64,000 nucleotides of DNA from Kaistia geumhonensis (GTDB taxonomy: Bacteria; Pseudomonadota; Alphaproteobacteria; Rhizobiales; Kaistiaceae). The position numbers and the translations under genes are program-made. Below are positions 62,848 to 64,000 of this stretch, piece after piece. Every line of letters starts with the position of its first letter. Positions within the stretch are counted from its first letter, which is position 1. Location of the stretch: assembly GCF_030815145.1 (NCBI RefSeq), contig NZ_JAUSWJ010000001.1, positions 3,674,001-3,738,000 of the forward strand, given 5' to 3'. Below the pieces are notes generated by a model. It had not been told where the DNA came from. It saw only the letters and a program-made list of their open reading frames with translations, and did not search any database.

Positions 62848-63453
62848 ATGATCCCGGACGACATCCTCGCAGAGTCGCATCGCTACTGGTGCGGCCATCT
62901 GCCGACGGCGGAGCATTTCCCCGCCGAGAAGGCGGCGATCTGGTTCGAGCGCAGCGAGGCGACCGATACCGAGATCTTCACGCTGTTCGGGCCGTTCCTC
63001 GATGCGGTCGCGGCACATGACTGGGTGCTCGCCGATCTCGACCGGACCGAAATCGTCGGCCTCGTGATCATGCTCGACCAGTTCCCGCGCAACATCTTCC
63101 GGTCGGACAAGCGGGCCTTCGCCTATGACGCGGCCGCGCGGCGCCATGCCCGCGCGGCGATCGACGCCGGCGTGGGGCGCTTCGCACTCATCGAGCGGGT
63201 CTTCCTCTATCTTCCCTTCGAGCACAGCGAGGCGATTGAGGATCAGGACCTTTCGGTCCGCCTTTTCGAGGACCTGCTCGCCGCCGCGCCGGACGAGCAG
63301 AAGGAGACCTACAGGGACTATCTCGTCTTCGCCGAGAAGCACCGCGACCTCATCCGCCGCTTCGGCCGCTTCCCGCACCGCAACGACTGGCTCGGCCGGG
63401 AGAACACGGCCGAGGAAGCCGCCTTCCTCGCGGAGCATGGGCGCGGTTACTGA
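62848..63453 (+). CDS. DUF924 family protein
   Basis: A 201-aa helical protein of the DUF924 family (TPR-like fold). Typical segments are IVGLVIMLDQFPRNIFR and LPFEHSEAIEDQDLSVRLF. Function is unknown. GGAGG precedes the ATG. Its 3' end overlaps the convergent membrane protein gene by 7 bases. Confidence 0.88.
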   Translation: MIPDDILAESHRYWCGHLPTAEHFPAEKAAIWFERSEATDTEIFTLFGPFLDAVAAHDWVLADLDRTEIVGLVIMLDQFPRNIFRSDKRAFAYDAAARRHARAAIDAGVGRFALIERVFLYLPFEHSEAIEDQDLSVRLFEDLLAAAPDEQKETYRDYLVFAEKHRDLIRRFGRFPHRNDWLGRENTAEEAAFLAEHGRGY

Positions 63454-63872
63454 GCGGGCCGAGGTCCTCGCAGCGCCGGAACGAGCGCGAACAGGACCTG
63501 CCCGAGAAGCCCGAGGGCGCCCGGAGCGGTCAGCCAGCTCGCGGCATAGGCGGCGGGCGGGATTCCGAACGCGGCGGCGAGAGCGAACTCCGCCGCCATC
63601 AGCAGAATGAAAGCGACCAGCCCGGCGGCGAGCCGTTCGGCACGGGTCCCGACGGCGAAGCGCCGCATGATCGGCGCCGAGGCTGCGTAGGCGATCGCGA
63701 GCATCGGCGGCAGCTCGGCCGCCACGGCCGCGAGCGGGCCGATCCAAGGCGTCAGCCACAGCGTCCGCAGCGTTCCGAACAGGAAGCCCGCGATGAAGAC
63801 GATCGCGAAATAAGCGGCGCCCGCTGCCGCGATCCGGCCGGTCAACGATTGCGCCCGGCCGGCCACCGTCAT
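63447..63872 (-). CDS. small membrane protein of unknown function
   Basis: A 141-aa protein with four hydrophobic segments (for example AAYFAIVFIAGFLFGTL and LVAFILLMAAEFALAAAF). I do not recognise a family. The start overlaps the stop of the gene upstream by 4 bases (ATGA), so the two are coupled. Confidence 0.65.
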   Translation of the reverse strand: MTVAGRAQSLTGRIAAAGAAYFAIVFIAGFLFGTLRTLWLTPWIGPLAAVAAELPPMLAIAYAASAPIMRRFAVGTRAERLAAGLVAFILLMAAEFALAAAFGIPPAAYAASWLTAPGALGLLGQVLFALVPALRGPRPAQ

Positions 63873-64000
63873 TCCCCCGCGAGAAGGTCGCGCTGGGCAG
63901 GCAGCGGGGCGTCGTCCTCGGCGAGTTCCAACGCGCCGATGCGCTCGCCGCGGCTCTTCACCTTGCGGGTCGAGACGAGGATGTCCTCGATGTCGCGCGA
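63869..64000 (-). CDS. 3' end of an unidentified gene (partial)
   Basis: The last 43 codons of a gene entering from the right edge, ending LPAQRDLLAGE and stop. The visible part is hydrophilic (SRDIEDILVSTRKVKSRGER). It is too short to identify. The frame is supported by the stop-start overlap with the membrane protein gene. Confidence 0.6.
   Translation of the reverse strand, partial: SRDIEDILVSTRKVKSRGERIGALELAEDDAPLPAQRDLLAGE

Overview
The window is high-GC (about two thirds G+C), densely coded DNA from an alphaproteobacterium, most likely of the order Hyphomicrobiales (Rhizobiales). The grounds are the ffs-dnaX-ybaB-recR block, a cycM-like cytochrome next to kdsB and pheA, a Cpa/Tad pilus locus of Caulobacter/rhizobial type, a yejABEF-type peptide importer, and a bfd-bfr pair preceded by a plausible Irr box. 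I cannot name a species. I see no phage, transposase, CRISPR array or tRNA.

Region 1 (1-12157) is the most interesting part. It is a long, same-strand, tightly overlapping operon that begins at a near-consensus sigma-54 promoter (97-112). It encodes a BMP-type ABC importer (Tat-exported binding protein, two permeases, double ATPase). Its hydrolases are a formamidase, a biuret hydrolase, a cyanuric acid hydrolase/barbiturase (all three Ser-Lys pairs intact), a second biuret-hydrolase-like enzyme, the AtzG/HpxX and AtzE/HpxY pair, and AtzH/HpxZ. It also carries a folate cyclo-ligase-fold protein of unknown role and a GntR/FCD regulator. Together they could import a small N-rich ring compound or ureide, open it and strip it to allophanate under nitrogen limitation. 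No allophanate hydrolase is visible, so the end of the pathway is either elsewhere or different.

Region 2 (12300-24730) holds a stress-protein-like membrane protein, mtgA, an oxyR-like regulator divergent from ahpC-ahpD, a farnesyl diphosphate synthase, a retropepsin-like protease, phosphomannomutase/phosphoglucomutase, aldose epimerase and a lipoprotein. It ends with a URC-type uracil-catabolism pair (GTP cyclohydrolase II-like urc1 and DUF1688 urc4) split by a Nudix gene. This is a second pyrimidine-related module about 10 kb from the first.

Region 3 (24739-29882) carries lspA, two RNA methyltransferases, a CoxG-like protein, bfd-bfr and a nucleoside hydrolase. Region 4 (29905-42702) is a nearly complete Flp/Tad pilus locus: two TadE-like pseudopilins and a CpaC N-terminal-like protein on the minus strand, three tandem near-identical flp genes plus a divergent fourth, cpaA-cpaB-cpaC-cpaD-cpaE-cpaF-tadB-tadC, and tadD facing the other way.

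Region 5 (42845-54939) has an M17 aminopeptidase, a marR-NlpC/P60-grpB operon and a minus-strand operon yejA-yejA-yejB-yejE-yejF-ghrA with two different binding proteins. Region 6 (55121-64000) is conserved housekeeping: cytochrome c, kdsB, pheA, a GT25 transferase, nudC, SRP RNA, dnaX, ybaB, recR, a DUF924 gene, a small membrane protein and the 3' end of an unidentified gene.
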